64,000 bases of DNA. Origin: Streptomyces spinosus. GTDB lineage: Bacteria > Actinomycetota > Actinomycetes > Streptomycetales > Streptomycetaceae. Positions 26,101-32,792 of this stretch are shown here, one piece after another. The stretch lies in the NCBI RefSeq assembly GCF_020400655.1, contig NZ_JAINRC010000030.1, positions 1-64,000 of the forward strand, in the 5' to 3' direction. Position numbers and translations under genes: made by a program. Below the pieces are notes generated by a model. It was not told where the DNA came from, did no database searches, and saw only the letters and a list, made by a program, of their open reading frames with translations. Position 1 is the first letter of the stretch; each line of letters opens with the position of its first letter.

Positions 26101-28820
26101 GCGCCGTTGCCGGCGCGGCGGCTGATCACCGCGGCCCGGGCCACCCCGGGGTGGGTGGCGAGGACGGCCTCGATCTCGCCCGGCTCGACGCGGAAACCCC
26201 GGATCTGCACCTGGGCGTCGGCACGGCCGAGGTAGTCGAGGGTGCCGTCCGGGCGGCGCCGCGCCAGGTCGCCGGAGCGGTACATCCGGGCGCCGGGCGG
26301 GCCGAACGGGTCGTCGAGGAAGCGCTCGGCGGTCAGCTCGGGCCGGTGCAGGTACCCGGCGGCCACCCCGGCGCCGGAGACGTACATCTCGCCGCTCGCC
26401 CCGGGCGGCACCGGGCGCCCCTCGGCGTCGAGGAGGTGGACGCGCAGGTCGGACAAGGGCCGGCCGATGACGCTGCCACGGCGTGGGTCGTCCAGGTCCG
26501 CCCGGGTGAGGCGGTGGTGGGTGACGTGCACGGTGGTCTCGGTGATGCCGTACATGTTCACGAGCGCCGGGCGGTCCAGGCCGTGCCGGTCGGCCCAGGG
26601 GCGCAGCCGCGCCGGACGCAGGGCCTCGCCGCCGAACACGACGTGGCGCAGCGCCCCGCTGTCGCCGCCGCGTTCGAGGTCGGCGTCGATCAGCTGCTCG
26701 AACGCGGACGGTGTCTGGCTGAGGACGGTCACGCCCTCGCGGTGCAGCAGCTCCAGGAAGTCGCGGGGGGAGCGGCTGACGGCGTAGGGGACGACGACGA
26801 CCCTGCCGCCGTGCAGCAGGGCGCCCCACATCTCCCAGACGGAGAAGTCGAAGGCGTAGGAGTGGAACAGCGTCCAGACGTCGTCGGGACCAAAGGCGAA
26901 GTGCTCCGCGGCGGCGGCGAACAGGCGCACGACGTTGGCGTGCGGCACCGGAACCCCCTTGGGGCGGCCGGTGGAGCCGGAGGTGTGGATGATGTACGCG
27001 ATGTCGGCGGGGCTCGTCGGCCCGTGCCGGTCGGCGTCGGTCAGGTCGCCGGCGGGGCGGTCGGCGAGGTCCGCCGTCACCCGCGGGTCGTCCAGGAGCA
27101 CCGCGGGGACCGACGCGCCGGCGAGGTGGGCGTGGGCGCGCTCGGTGACCAGGGCGACCGGGGCCGCGTCCTCGACGACCAGCCGCAGCCGCTCGGCCGG
27201 GTGCCCGGGATCCAGGGGAAGGTAGGCGGCACCGGTCTTGAGGACGGCGAGCAGAGCGGGCAGCAGCCGTACCCCGCGCTCCAGGGCCAGGGCCACCACC
27301 CGGCCCGGACCCGCGCCGCGCTCGGTCAGCAGCCGGGCCAGCCGGTTGGCCTCGGCGTTGAGCCCTGCGTAGGTGAGGTGCAGGTCGCCGCAGGTCACGG
27401 CGGTCCGCCCGGGGACGGCGGCCGCCTGCTCCTCGAACAGCTGCGTGAGGGTGCGCTCGACCGGATACGTGCGGACGGGCGTGTCGCGGGGGTGCTCGCC
27501 CGGCAGCAGGACGTCCAGCTCCCCCAGCGCGGTCGCCGGCGCCGCCTCGGTCAGCCGGCGCAGGACGGTGAGGAACCGCTCGCGGTGCAGGGCGAGTTCG
27601 TCGTCCTCGTACAGGGCGGGGTTGGCGTCGAAGGCCAGCCACAGGCCGCCCGCCTCGGCGCCGGGCCGCACCGAGATCTGCAGGTCCTCCACCGCTCCGC
27701 CGGACAGATGGTGCCAGGTGGTGGGGTGGCCGTCGAAGACGGGTGACTCGTCGAACGGGACGATGTTCAGCACCGGTCCGTACAGCCGGCGGCCGGTGCC
27801 CAGCAGCCCCAGGTCGCGGCGCAGGTACTCACCCCGGTAGGCCTGGTGGCGGCGCAGGGTGCGCAGCTCCTCGGCGACACTCCGGGCGAACTGGGCGAGC
27901 GGCGTTTCCGGGGCGGCGGCCACCCGCAGGGGCAGGACGTCGGAGGCGGTGCCCGGGGTGCGCAGTGCGGCGCTGCCCAGACGGCTCATCGTGGCCAGGC
28001 CCAGCACCAGGTCCTGGCTGCCGGTCATGCGGTGCAGGTACACGGCGGTGGCGGCGGCCAGCAGGTCGGTGCGGGCGACCCCGAGCCGGGAGGCCGCCTG
28101 GTCCAGAGCCCGCACCTGCGGCGGCGTCAGCTCGGCGGTGCTGCGCAGGAACGGAGCGGTGGGGGGCGCCGTGCGCGAGGTGAGCCGCGCGGGTTCGGGC
28201 AGCCCTGCCAGGCGTTCGGCCCAATGAGCGCGGTCACGGGTGTGGCGTTCGCCGGCGCGGTAGGCCGCCTCTTCCTCCTGGAGCCGGTTCACCGGTGCGA
28301 AGGTGGCGGCGCCCGGCTCACGGCCCGCGGCGAGCGCGTTGTAGGTCTCGGCCAGGCGCCGTCCCAGGAGCTTGTAGCTGTAGCCGTCGAGCAGGATGTG
28401 GTGGGCCCTCAGCAGCCAGATGTACCGGTCGGGCGCCAGCGTCAGCAGGGCGTGCGAGAACAGCGGGCCCTTCTCCAGGTCGACCGGGGTCGCCAGGTCC
28501 GCGCGGATCCAGTCCCAGGCGGCCGTCGAGGGGTCCTCGGCGTCACGGACGTCGACGTGGTGCAGGGGCCAGTCGTCGGGGTCCGCGGCGCGCCGGCAGC
28601 GGGGGCCGTCCTCGGTGTCGACGAAACGCAGGGCGAAGGTGTCCGCCTCGGCGACCGTGCGGCGCAGCGCGGTCTCGAACAAGCCCGCGTCGAGCGGCCC
28701 GTGGATCTCCACCGCCTCACCGGTGTTGTACGCGGCGCTGTCCGACGCGAGCCGCCCGGCGTACCAGAGACCCTCCTGGGCCCCGGACAGCGGACGCCGC
28801 TCGTCCTGCTGGAGTGACAT
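20094..28820 (-). CDS. antC: Nonribosomal peptide synthetase, C-A-T-C-A-KR-T (AntC)
   Basis: About 2908 residues from ATG 28820, with GAGGG upstream. C1 (AHHILLDG near 140) joins the 3-formamidosalicyl starter; A1 (HTSGSTGRPKG near 612) reads D-F-W-S-V-G-M-V-H at the specificity positions, close to threonine codes; T1 (FFDLGGDSLLA) near 1011; C2 (LLHHSAADG) near 1197. The second A domain (MTSGSTGLPKA near 1845) is of the type that activates 2-keto acids such as pyruvate, followed by a ketoreductase (TGGLGGVGGE near 2477, NAAYAAANAYLDAL near 2625) and T2 (FFDLGGNSLLL near 2804). This is the AntC architecture: Thr then a reduced lactate-like unit forming the ester. Confidence 0.96.
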   Translation of the reverse strand: MSLQQDERRPLSGAQEGLWYAGRLASDSAAYNTGEAVEIHGPLDAGLFETALRRTVAEADTFALRFVDTEDGPRCRRAADPDDWPLHHVDVRDAEDPSTAAWDWIRADLATPVDLEKGPLFSHALLTLAPDRYIWLLRAHHILLDGYSYKLLGRRLAETYNALAAGREPGAATFAPVNRLQEEEAAYRAGERHTRDRAHWAERLAGLPEPARLTSRTAPPTAPFLRSTAELTPPQVRALDQAASRLGVARTDLLAAATAVYLHRMTGSQDLVLGLATMSRLGSAALRTPGTASDVLPLRVAAAPETPLAQFARSVAEELRTLRRHQAYRGEYLRRDLGLLGTGRRLYGPVLNIVPFDESPVFDGHPTTWHHLSGGAVEDLQISVRPGAEAGGLWLAFDANPALYEDDELALHRERFLTVLRRLTEAAPATALGELDVLLPGEHPRDTPVRTYPVERTLTQLFEEQAAAVPGRTAVTCGDLHLTYAGLNAEANRLARLLTERGAGPGRVVALALERGVRLLPALLAVLKTGAAYLPLDPGHPAERLRLVVEDAAPVALVTERAHAHLAGASVPAVLLDDPRVTADLADRPAGDLTDADRHGPTSPADIAYIIHTSGSTGRPKGVPVPHANVVRLFAAAAEHFAFGPDDVWTLFHSYAFDFSVWEMWGALLHGGRVVVVPYAVSRSPRDFLELLHREGVTVLSQTPSAFEQLIDADLERGGDSGALRHVVFGGEALRPARLRPWADRHGLDRPALVNMYGITETTVHVTHHRLTRADLDDPRRGSVIGRPLSDLRVHLLDAEGRPVPPGASGEMYVSGAGVAAGYLHRPELTAERFLDDPFGPPGARMYRSGDLARRRPDGTLDYLGRADAQVQIRGFRVEPGEIEAVLATHPGVARAAVISRRAGNGAQQLVAYVLTAGGTPAEPAELRAHAAARLPEHMVPAACVTVDALPLTANGKLDVRALPEPDFTAAASGTRPATPHQALMCALFEDVLKLPRDTVGTDVNFFDLGGDSLLATRLLARLRHDTGAEIPITALFETPTPAALAARLAAHSVDALPRPVLGAAVRPDRVPLSFAQERMWFLDRLDEQAATYNIPLVVRPPAGLDADALEAALGDLADRHESLRTVFAVHDGAPHQRVLAPGALRPPLRRIDCPAAESAAHVRAAMRHRFDLSAEGPLAAWLLGPADDRTLLLLLHHSAADGWSLRPFAEDLSAAYAARRAGRAPDWDPLPVQYADYALWQRALLAPAPDGTGRLERLTAHWRTALAGLPEECSLPGDRPRPEVPRGTGAHVETVVDAALHRDLLALADREGASLFMVLHAAVSSLLTRCGAGEDVVLGTPVAGRTEPALDHLIGLITNTVVLRADTSGDPAFRDLLARLRTADLAALDHQDLPFDRLVDELNPPRRAGRHPLFQVMLALQNNEPALLELDGQRARLRPTANGTAKFDLFVDVLERHTGEGAPDGLALHIEYATDLYDASTAEAFARALHDVLRAVSADPGVRVGQLAAVPERAPAPPAVAVTEVEAAALSVPGIRDARALPAPDGRVPRLFVVPGRADAVERVEEVLRRAGRDGVRVTAVNALPFGEDGTLDTDALRALPAVDRASAAAWQDRLTRLPGVTAAEVTTEDVPEELGRRHAGLPDRTATAACADGTAGTGASSAVPALSEGPALAEPSVSDWAQALRRAAELGQGDIVHVHADGSEHRRSYASLIPEASRVLAGLREAGLRPGDQVILQCDATEDFLAVLWGCILGGFVAVPLTVPASYGTPSAALTKLEGIWRMLGRPWIVCSADRETGLRELAARQNWPGLRLTTAEELREAAEDRDWYPARPDDLILMLMTSGSTGLPKAVRLTHRNVLTRSAATEQMNGLGAADVSLNWIPLDHVTGVVMFHLRDVYLGCRQIHAPTSWILQDPLRWMDLADRHRVTVTWAPNFAFGLLAEQADRFADRTWDLSPMRLVMNAGEVVVAAAARRFLHTLKPFRLPQDVMHPGWGMSETCSVVTDAVLPGEPGPGEGTFVSCGRPYPGFAMRVVDDAGTVLAEGDAGRLQVRGTSVTGGYHDNPAANAEAFTEDGWFDTGDLAFLREGELYITGRAKDVIIVNGVNHYSHEIEACVEELPHVVRSFTAAVAVRSDPSATTDELALFLHLSPEAAAGDTAAALREIAGKVTREIGVSPAFLVPVPQDAIPKTEIGKIQRTRLRKSFEAGAFDEEVRAAQLVLGTAATVPDWFLRPVWQRARPGTLRETAPGRHTLVLTGGDPDVQRLAGRVADALRSAGGRCTLATDAASYARLDAARYRLRTGEESDLTTLLEQLERDQRPVDAVLHLGGLAPGDDTGTPPYEDTGALSLLALARALAARPERRQPVDLVYVTAGAQGVRAEDRPRPERAMAGALLKSLGEELGRLRATHLDLPPDDGEDRLPLLLAEAGAAAEGAEVAYRGGHRYVRRLAPLPDTPAPVRQRPGDGFTLLTGGLGGVGGEVAAHLLRAPGTRLLILGRTPEDALATGAGAPERGELLRRLSELGEVRYACADVTDERQVRAAVDAAAQAWGVELTSVLHLAGALVERPVGELDGETWRQALAAKAQGAWTLHRLTADHPVASFVTFSSVNGYFGGAMNAAYAAANAYLDALALHRRRLGLPAQSLAWSMWRERGVSRGYRLAALTEARGYRLLDVPAALRSFDLARALDEPHLLIGADRTAPWVRSHVAAPARQVRRPVARVGLSDGTDLGALYRAAADAALAAGLGDDWVLRSAGATGRREAGGPGEDVRQLEGRLAEVWCGVLGRDRVGRDENFFDLGGNSLLLVTAQSAVNSAFGTDLTVVDLFAHPTVRDLARHLAARTGPAVAEPSPEPGTDAGRAAGPGAARPAEPAPSGLDRAKEQAQRQRAARARRTARHGKDRGHA

Positions 28821-29068
28821 AGCACAACCCTCACGTGGCAAGCCGTAATGTCCCGGCCGGCGACGGCACGACCGGATCGGAGTGGTGCGGCCACCGCTTC
28901 GTGCCGCCCTCGCGTGTGGGTACGCGCCGGGCCGGTCCACCAAGCGGAAAAGGCAGGCCGCACGCCGGGGGCCTGGCGAACACGCACCCTGGCCCCGGTT
29001 CTACGGCACATCACGGTGCGCCACCGCACTCGGCACGGTCAAGACGGCACCGGTCCACGAGCGGCATT

Positions 29069-29084
29069 CCAGGGAATTCCCCAG
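29069..29084. promoter_or_regulatory. PAS-LuxR (PimM/FscRI-type) binding box 1
   Basis: CCAGGGAATTCCCCAG fits the PimM consensus CTVGGGAWWTCCCBAG at 15 of 16 positions. In antimycin producers the candicidin regulator FscRI, of this family, controls antBA and antCDE from this interval. Confidence 0.75.
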
Positions 29085-29123
29085 AGAACGTCGAGCCAGG
29101 GAGTGCACGCACGACCCCAACTT

Positions 29124-29139
29124 CTAGGGAATTCACGCA
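29124..29139. promoter_or_regulatory. PAS-LuxR binding box 2 (weaker)
   Basis: CTAGGGAATTCACGCA matches the PimM consensus at 13 of 16 positions, with the left half perfect. It is 55 bp from box 1, on the antB side. Confidence 0.6.
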
Positions 29140-29290
29140 ACTTCGCCTTCCGAAGGTCTCCCGGGTGGATTCGGGGACGACGCGCGGTGCACTCTCGGAC
29201 GCGACTCCCCGACGCCCGCGGCCACGGACCGGTGACAGGCCGTGCCGCCCGCGGGACCCCCATTGGACGATCGAGAAGAGGGCTGCCCTC

Positions 29291-30619
29291 ATGCACCGTG
29301 CGCTGTGTCCGGTCGAGACGCTCTACGTGGGCCAGCGAAGCAGGGCCGTGCTGTCCTGCACCCTGCGCGGACGCGTCGACATCGAGGCGCTGACCGCCGC
29401 GTTCCGCGCCGTGACGCAGGCCAACCCGACCCTGCGCTCCCGTATAGTGGCGGACGGCACCGGCCATGCGCTGGCTCTGCTCGACGAGACCGAGCGGCCC
29501 CGCCTGGAGACCCGCACCGGAGATCCGGCCGAGGCCTACGCGACGGAGCTGAACAGGCCCCTCCCGGTGGGCGGCCCGCTGTCGCGCGCGGTCCTGGTCA
29601 GCGCACCGGACGGCACGGACCACCTGTTCGTCCTGGTGGTGGACCACACGGTGACCGACGGCCACAGCAGCATCACGCTGCACAACACCCTGTGGGACTA
29701 CTACCGGTCGCTCGTCACCGACGGGCAGGCACGGACCGTCCCGGCCGACGCGGCGGACGCCCCGGACTGGCCCGAGCCCGTCAGCACACTGCTCCCCCCG
29801 GCCGACGAGGCGGACACCGCCGCCTACCTCGACGCCCGCGTCACGCGGACCAAGCGGCACCCGGTCGAGCTGGTGCCCTACGACGCGGCACACACCCACG
29901 GCCAGGCGCCGGCCGCCGGGGCGGGGGAGGGGCACATCGAGGTGTGCCGGCTCACCCTGGACACCGAACACACCACGCGCCTGCGTGAGAGGGCGCGGCA
30001 GGCCGGCGTGTCCGTGCACGCGCTCATCGCCGCGGCCCTGCTGACCACGGCCCGACGGCGCCTCGAGGGCGAGGGCTCCCGCACCCTCGGCTGCCTGTCC
30101 CCCGTCGACCTGCGCTCCCGGCTGACGCCACCGCTGCCGGCGTCCGCCATGGTGCCGGCGGTCACCACGCACCTGCAGACCCTGGAGGTGGCCGCCACCT
30201 CCGACCCGCTGGAGCTGGCGCGTACCGTCCACGCCCGGGTGAGCGACTTCATCGCCGGCGGCGGTCACTTCCACGAGATGCGCATCACCCCCGAGATCCC
30301 CCGCAATCCCGCGCTCCAGCTGGCCACGGTGATCGTCACCAACATGGGTGTCGTCCCGGGACCCCGCCTGCCCGGCGACCTGCGGGTGGTCGACGTCCGC
30401 CTGGTGCCCGCCCGCGAGCACTACTTCCCGCAGGCCGGCCGCAGCCCCGTCATGGCGTGCGTGGTCTCCTTCGAAGGCCGCCTGGCCATCGAGTTCCCGC
30501 ACTACACCGCCTGCTTCAGCCCGTCCTTCATGCGGGCCTTCCGCGACGAGGTGCTCGACGGCCTCCTCGCCTTCGCGTCCGCGGCCCGGCGCGAGCCCGC
30601 CACCGCCGACGCGGGCTGA
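29291..30619 (+). CDS. antB: Condensation-fold acyltransferase (AntB)
   Basis: 442 residues from ATG 29291. VVDHTVTDGHSS holds the HxxxDG active-site motif of the condensation/PapA-type acyltransferase superfamily, and the second half has the DLRSRLTPPL stretch common to stand-alone members. AntB transfers acyl groups from CoA to the C-8 hydroxyl of antimycin, giving the natural ester variety. The frame is open upstream, but the homologous part begins LCPVETLYVGQR. It is co-directional with antA 53 bp downstream, forming antBA. Confidence 0.88.
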   Translation: MHRALCPVETLYVGQRSRAVLSCTLRGRVDIEALTAAFRAVTQANPTLRSRIVADGTGHALALLDETERPRLETRTGDPAEAYATELNRPLPVGGPLSRAVLVSAPDGTDHLFVLVVDHTVTDGHSSITLHNTLWDYYRSLVTDGQARTVPADAADAPDWPEPVSTLLPPADEADTAAYLDARVTRTKRHPVELVPYDAAHTHGQAPAAGAGEGHIEVCRLTLDTEHTTRLRERARQAGVSVHALIAAALLTTARRRLEGEGSRTLGCLSPVDLRSRLTPPLPASAMVPAVTTHLQTLEVAATSDPLELARTVHARVSDFIAGGGHFHEMRITPEIPRNPALQLATVIVTNMGVVPGPRLPGDLRVVDVRLVPAREHYFPQAGRSPVMACVVSFEGRLAIEFPHYTACFSPSFMRAFRDEVLDGLLAFASAARREPATADAG

Positions 30620-30672
30620 ACGCCACCCGCACTCCCTCAAACGCCCGTCGCCTCAAGGAGTCCTCCTGCGAC

Positions 30673-31191
30673 ATGTCCACCGTCAGCGAACTCGCCTCCC
30701 CCCTGACGCTGCTGCCGCGCGCCCAGTCGGGCGACGAGCACGCCATGAACCACCTGCTGAACCACATCACGCCCTACGTCAACCGGATCTGCCGGTCCAT
30801 CACCCGCGACGACGCGGCCGACGCCACCCAGGAGGCACTGCTGGCCATCTACCGCGGGCTGGGCCAGCTGCGCGAACCGGTGGCCTTCTACGGGTGGGTG
30901 CGCGCGGTGACGGTCCGCGAGGCCGTGCGCACCGCCAAACGCTTCGGCGAGGAACAGACCTGCGGGCAGGTCGAGTCGCAGCAACAGGCGAACCCGCTGG
31001 ACGCGGTGCACATCAGCGATGTCCTCGAACGTCTGTCGCGGGCGCACCGGCAGGTCCTGACCCTGCGCGCCTACGGTCTGAACGAGGAGGAGATCGCGGA
31101 GGTGCTCGCGCTGCCCGTGGGCACGGTACGGTCCCGCCTCTTCCGCGCCCGCCGCCGCTTCCAGGAGGCCTGGCAGCCCTCGGCGGCGTGA
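30673..31191 (+). CDS. antA: ECF-type sigma factor AntA
   Basis: 172 residues. Region 2 is seen in DDAADATQEALLAIYRGLGQLR and YGWVRAVTVREA; region 4 in RAHRQVLTLRAYGLNEEEIAEVL and GTVRSRLFRARRRF. AAGGAG lies 12 bp before ATG 30673. Sigma-AntA drives antGF and antHIJKLMNOP, that is, starter-unit supply. The protein ends in Ala-Ala, which in published sigma-AntA is the signal for ClpXP degradation. No anti-sigma gene lies next to it. Confidence 0.93.
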   Translation: MSTVSELASPLTLLPRAQSGDEHAMNHLLNHITPYVNRICRSITRDDAADATQEALLAIYRGLGQLREPVAFYGWVRAVTVREAVRTAKRFGEEQTCGQVESQQQANPLDAVHISDVLERLSRAHRQVLTLRAYGLNEEEIAEVLALPVGTVRSRLFRARRRFQEAWQPSAA

Positions 31192-31330
31192 GCCGAGGGG
31201 AGGACGGTGCCCGGGAGCAGGGGACGGCCGCACCGCTCCGCCCGGAGGCCGCCGCGCCCTGCTCCCACGGCGACCTCCTGGGAGCGGCCGGGCGCGGCAC
31301 CCCCGAGGGCGGTCGCGGGCGGCCGTACCG

Positions 31331-31365
31331 CGAGGGCCGTGGCGTTCCTGACACCACGGCCCTCG
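31331..31365. terminator. Hairpin terminator between convergent antA and PAS-LuxR genes
   Basis: Exact 12-bp arms CGAGGGCCGTGG (31331-31342) and CCACGGCCCTCG (31354-31365) with an 11-base loop. It lies in the 193-bp gap between converging stop codons and can serve both transcripts. Confidence 0.8.
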
Positions 31366-31384
31366 TCCAGGGCGACTGCCGCGC

Positions 31385-32122
31385 TCAGGACTTGACGCGG
31401 TCCGGCCGTACGCGTGGCGGCCACTGGCCGGCGGCGAACATCCCGAGCGCGTGCGCACGAGAGACCAGCGCGGGCCGGTTGGGGGTGTCGAACCTCCGCA
31501 GCATCTGACCGATGCGGTACTCGATGCCCTGGCGGCTCAAGTACAGGCGGGAGGCCAGCTGCACCGTCGATTCGCCGCGCGCCACCCCCTCCAGTACCTG
31601 CGCGTCGAGAGCGCTGAGCACAGGTGTGTCGCCGGCCGCCGGGGCTTCGTCCTGCTGCGGTGCGGGAGACGTAGGTGTGGGGGCGCCGGCGAGGCTGCGA
31701 AGAAGAACGACGACGCCGGACGTCTCACCGGACAGGCCGTGCACGGCGATGCCGGTGATGTCGGCCCGGAAGAGTCCGCCGGCACCGTCCTTGCCCATGA
31801 CCTTCTCGGTGAACCGGGGCCGGCGGCCCGAGGAGAGAGCGAGGAACCGTTCCCGCAGTCGGGCGGGTGCCGGTGAGTGCAGAAGGTCGAGGAGGCGGTA
31901 CCCGCGTATCTCTTCCGAGCCGAGGCCGAAGTGCCGGGCGAACTCCGGCTCCGCGGCCGTGATGACGAGGTCGTCGGACAGAGGGCGGGCCGTGCAGACG
32001 GCACGCGACGCGGGAGCGGGGCGTGAGCTGTTCGTGAGCGGGGCGCGGCGCAGGGGAGGGGCCGGGTGTGCGGTGGAGTGGTGCTTGCGGGGCGAGGCGT
32101 CTGGGAAACTCGTGGTCGCCAC
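31385..32122 (-). CDS. PAS-LuxR transcriptional activator beside the antimycin genes
   Basis: About 245 residues from GTG 32122, with AAAAGGA upstream. After a low-complexity N-terminus comes a PAS fold (PLSDDLVITAAEPEFARHFG, GYRLLDLLHSP, SGVVVLLRS) and a C-terminal LuxR helix-turn-helix (LSALDAQVLEGVARGES, LASRLYLSRQGIEYRI, then MLRRFDTPNRPALVSRAHA). This is the PimM/FscRI type that activates polyene and antimycin genes. It converges on antA across a terminator. Its likely targets are the boxes at 29069 and 29124. The start is moderately certain because the frame is open further upstream. Confidence 0.9.
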   Translation of the reverse strand: MATTSFPDASPRKHHSTAHPAPPLRRAPLTNSSRPAPASRAVCTARPLSDDLVITAAEPEFARHFGLGSEEIRGYRLLDLLHSPAPARLRERFLALSSGRRPRFTEKVMGKDGAGGLFRADITGIAVHGLSGETSGVVVLLRSLAGAPTPTSPAPQQDEAPAAGDTPVLSALDAQVLEGVARGESTVQLASRLYLSRQGIEYRIGQMLRRFDTPNRPALVSRAHALGMFAAGQWPPRVRPDRVKS

Positions 32123-32792
32123 GGACGTACCGTCCTTTTGCTGCGCGTAGTGGGGGTGGGTGTGGGGTGCGGGACGGACCGGTGCGTAGGTGCCGGGGTG
32201 TCGGCGGGCGTCCGGCGCACAGGCGGGCCACCGCGTCGGCGGCCGCGGTCTGCTGTTCCGCGTGAGGGTGGCCCGGTGGGCGTGTGCGGATGGTCCTGGA
32301 CGGCTGGTCACGGGGAGCGGATGCGCCCGACGAGGACGGGCCGACGGCCGGATAACGTTGTCACGGCCACTCGGTCTCGCCAGGTGGCATGCAGACCGGC
32401 CGTGGACCGGGTGTGGCGAGCCGTGGGACGGGTCTTCGCGTTGAGCCCGGTCGGGCGTGGCGCGGCACGGAGACCTCCATGAGACGAGTTGGGGGAATCG
32501 CGTCAGGACGGCACCTTCGAGGCTAAGGGGCGGCAACCCCCTTGGCAAGGGTTTGCCAGATGACCTGTGTCTCGTGCCAACTCCCATGTGCGGGACCGTC
32601 GTTGCAGTGGAGCACGCCCACCCCTCGGCCGCTCACTGCACAGCAACACGCCTACTGACCAGGCGAATTGCTGCCCGGTTATCGCCTTGCCGCCCCTCAA
32701 TGGGATTCGTAAAGTGTTGACAACTCCAGATCTCCGAACGAACGGGCCGAGGGGCGGAGGTCTGGCATGCGTCACGGGAGCAGAGGTGGGAG
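32123..32792. other. 670-bp divergent intergenic region
   Basis: No gene is visible between the PAS-LuxR regulator and the XRE/TPR regulator. The part 32540-32760 is lower in G+C and contains a dyad TGGCAA-N4-TTGCCA (32543-32558) and a promoter-like pair at 32687-32715. Confidence 0.5.
32687..32715 (+). promoter_or_regulatory. Candidate promoter of the XRE/TPR gene
   Basis: TTGCCG (32687-32692) and TAAAGT (32710-32715) with 17-bp spacing resemble a housekeeping promoter; the start codon is about 75 bp further on. A TTGACA at 32717 has no good -10 partner. Confidence 0.3.

Larger units (their letters stand above)
28821..29290. promoter_or_regulatory. Divergent antC/antB promoter region
   Basis: 470 bp separating antCD from antBA, with no gene. 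Its G+C is locally lower around 29060-29150, where two PAS-LuxR-type boxes lie. It should hold both promoters. Confidence 0.7.

Noticed and set aside
23037..27746. A 1569-codon open frame on the plus strand
   Set aside because: It is antisense to antC and is explained by third-position G/C bias in the real gene.
32542..32558. Dyad TGGCAA/TTGCCA as an operator
   Set aside because: Short arms, no related copy nearby and no clear link to either flanking regulator; mentioned only in the intergenic entry.
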